A stretch of DNA of 6,900 nucleotides from an uncultured Clostridia bacterium (GTDB taxonomy: Bacteria > Bacillota > Clostridia > Oscillospirales > Oscillospiraceae): assembly GCA_945635805.1 (NCBI GenBank), contig CALZCW010000033.1:1-6900 (forward strand), in the 5' to 3' direction. This document shows, piece by piece, positions 6,612 through 6,900 of the stretch; positions within the stretch are counted from its first letter, which is position 1; every line of letters starts with the position of its first letter. The notes beneath the pieces were generated by a model. That model was not told the DNA's origin. It was given only the letters and a program-made list of their open reading frames with translations, and made no database searches. The position numbers and the translations under genes were made by a program.

Positions 6612-6640
6612 ATTATATTTGTAGAATTGCATCATGTCAA
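6612..6640 (-). promoter_or_regulatory. Exact-consensus SigA (sigma-70) promoter of the lipoprotein-permease-adaptor operon
   Basis: On the minus strand, TTGACA (6635-6640) and TATAAT (6612-6617) are separated by exactly 17 bp, matching the consensus at all 12 positions. A start point about 7 nt further would fall near 6605 (a purine on this strand), giving a leader of about 68 nt before ATG 6537. The surrounding DNA is AT-rich, unlike the flanking genes. Unless repressed, this should be a very strong promoter, which suits a highly expressed binding protein. Confidence 0.9.
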
Positions 6641-6644
6641 TAGA

Positions 6645-6662
6645 CTTAAACAAATCTTAAAC
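6645..6662 (-). promoter_or_regulatory. 11-bp-period direct repeat upstream of the -35, possible response-regulator site
   Basis: The minus strand reads GTTTAAG twice (6656-6662 and 6645-6651) with 4 nt between, so the period is 11 bp, one helical turn. The inner copy ends 4 bp from the -35 hexamer. Tandem half-sites on one helix face next to a -35 are typical of OmpR/PhoB-family regulators. The identity of any regulator is not visible here, and a chance repeat in AT-rich DNA is possible. Confidence 0.45.
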
Positions 6663-6689
6663 ATAGTTTTTTGATTAAGTTTCTAAACT

Positions 6690-6728
6690 GAAAGCCGCTG
6701 CAAATCGCAAGGATTTGCAGCGGCTTTC
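6690..6728 (-). terminator. 17-bp perfect hairpin, probable terminator of the gene at the right edge
   Basis: GAAAGCCGCTGCAAATC (6690-6706) pairs without mismatch to 6712-6728 around a 5-nt loop. It begins 7 nt after the stop of the minus-strand gene at 6736 and lies before the operon promoter. On the minus strand it ends in CTTTCAGTTTA, a weak T tract, so termination there is likely but not textbook; it would insulate the consensus promoter from read-through. Confidence 0.75.
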
Positions 6729-6735
6729 TATGTCT

Positions 6736-6900
6736 CTATGTGTATAAGGCGCGGAACGCCTTTTTGGAGGAGATGCCGATCACGTTTGGGTAGCTCTTCA
6801 GCAGCTCCCGAATCTTTGGTAGAGCCTCCCGGTGGTATTTCTTCGTCCACTGCAAAAGGGCACGGACGGAGGCGAGGCTTTCCCATCTGCCGTCCTTGGG
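6736..6900 (-). CDS. Unrecognised gene, C-terminal 54 codons only
   Basis: On the minus strand the frame is open from the window edge to a TAG at 6736-6738, giving 54 residues. It is basic and probably helical, with the segments ALLQWTKKYHREALPKI and RELLKSYPNVIGISSKKAF, and it ends in RALYT. No family is recognised. Support for a real gene is the unbroken frame to the edge and the perfect hairpin 7 nt after the stop. The plus strand has no comparable frame here. The many Lys and Arg residues would suit a nucleic-acid-binding or mobile-element protein, but that is a guess. Confidence 0.5.
   Translation of the reverse strand, partial: PKDGRWESLASVRALLQWTKKYHREALPKIRELLKSYPNVIGISSKKAFRALYT

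Noticed and set aside
1..6900. CRISPR array, tRNA, rRNA or insertion-sequence ends
   Set aside because: No regularly spaced repeats, no cloverleaf or rRNA-like stretches, and no transposase or terminal inverted repeat pair were seen on either strand.

Overview
The window looks like chromosomal DNA of a Gram-positive anaerobe of the Bacillota, most likely a gut Clostridia or Oscillospirales-type bacterium. The evidence is strong AGGAGG-type ribosome binding sites, a lipoprotein-anchored solute-binding protein, tightly packed transporter operons, membrane-fusion proteins without any outer-membrane partner, and GC-rich genes separated by AT-rich promoter DNA. The taxonomic guess is inference; no rRNA or taxon-specific marker is present.

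Layout: (1) Positions 1-1582, plus strand: the 3' end of a MacA/HlyD-type membrane-fusion adaptor, then a complete MacB/FtsX-type ABC permease starting at a GTG at 323. This is the tail of an ABC efflux operon whose ATPase is not in view. (2) Positions 1583-1684: a convergent intergenic region with a strong hairpin terminator framed by a 9-bp inverted repeat. (3) Positions 1685-6537, minus strand: a four-gene operon read from right to left. It encodes a 673-residue lipoprotein that joins an N-terminal repeat (propeller-like) region to a C-terminal extracellular solute-binding domain, a MalF/UgpA-type permease (TTG start), a MalG/UgpE-type permease (4-nt overlap), and a second membrane-fusion protein of the HlyD/RND-adaptor type. 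(4) Positions 6538-6735: the operon's control region, with an exact-consensus SigA promoter (TTGACA, 17 bp, TATAAT) and an 11-bp-period direct repeat just upstream of the -35, followed by a 17-bp perfect hairpin. (5) Positions 6736-6900, minus strand: the last 54 codons of a gene I do not recognise, which the hairpin probably terminates.

How the genes may work together: the solute-binding protein and two permeases form the membrane and capture parts of a CUT1-type importer. No ATPase is encoded, so it probably borrows a shared MsmK-like one. The unusual point is that a membrane-fusion protein, normally the partner of an exporter, is the last gene of this importer operon, 12 nt behind the second permease. 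It also lies convergent to a separate MacA/MacB-like efflux operon that has its own adaptor. Whether the second adaptor serves the importer, the neighbouring MacB-like permease, or neither cannot be settled from sequence alone; this is the most interesting feature of the window.
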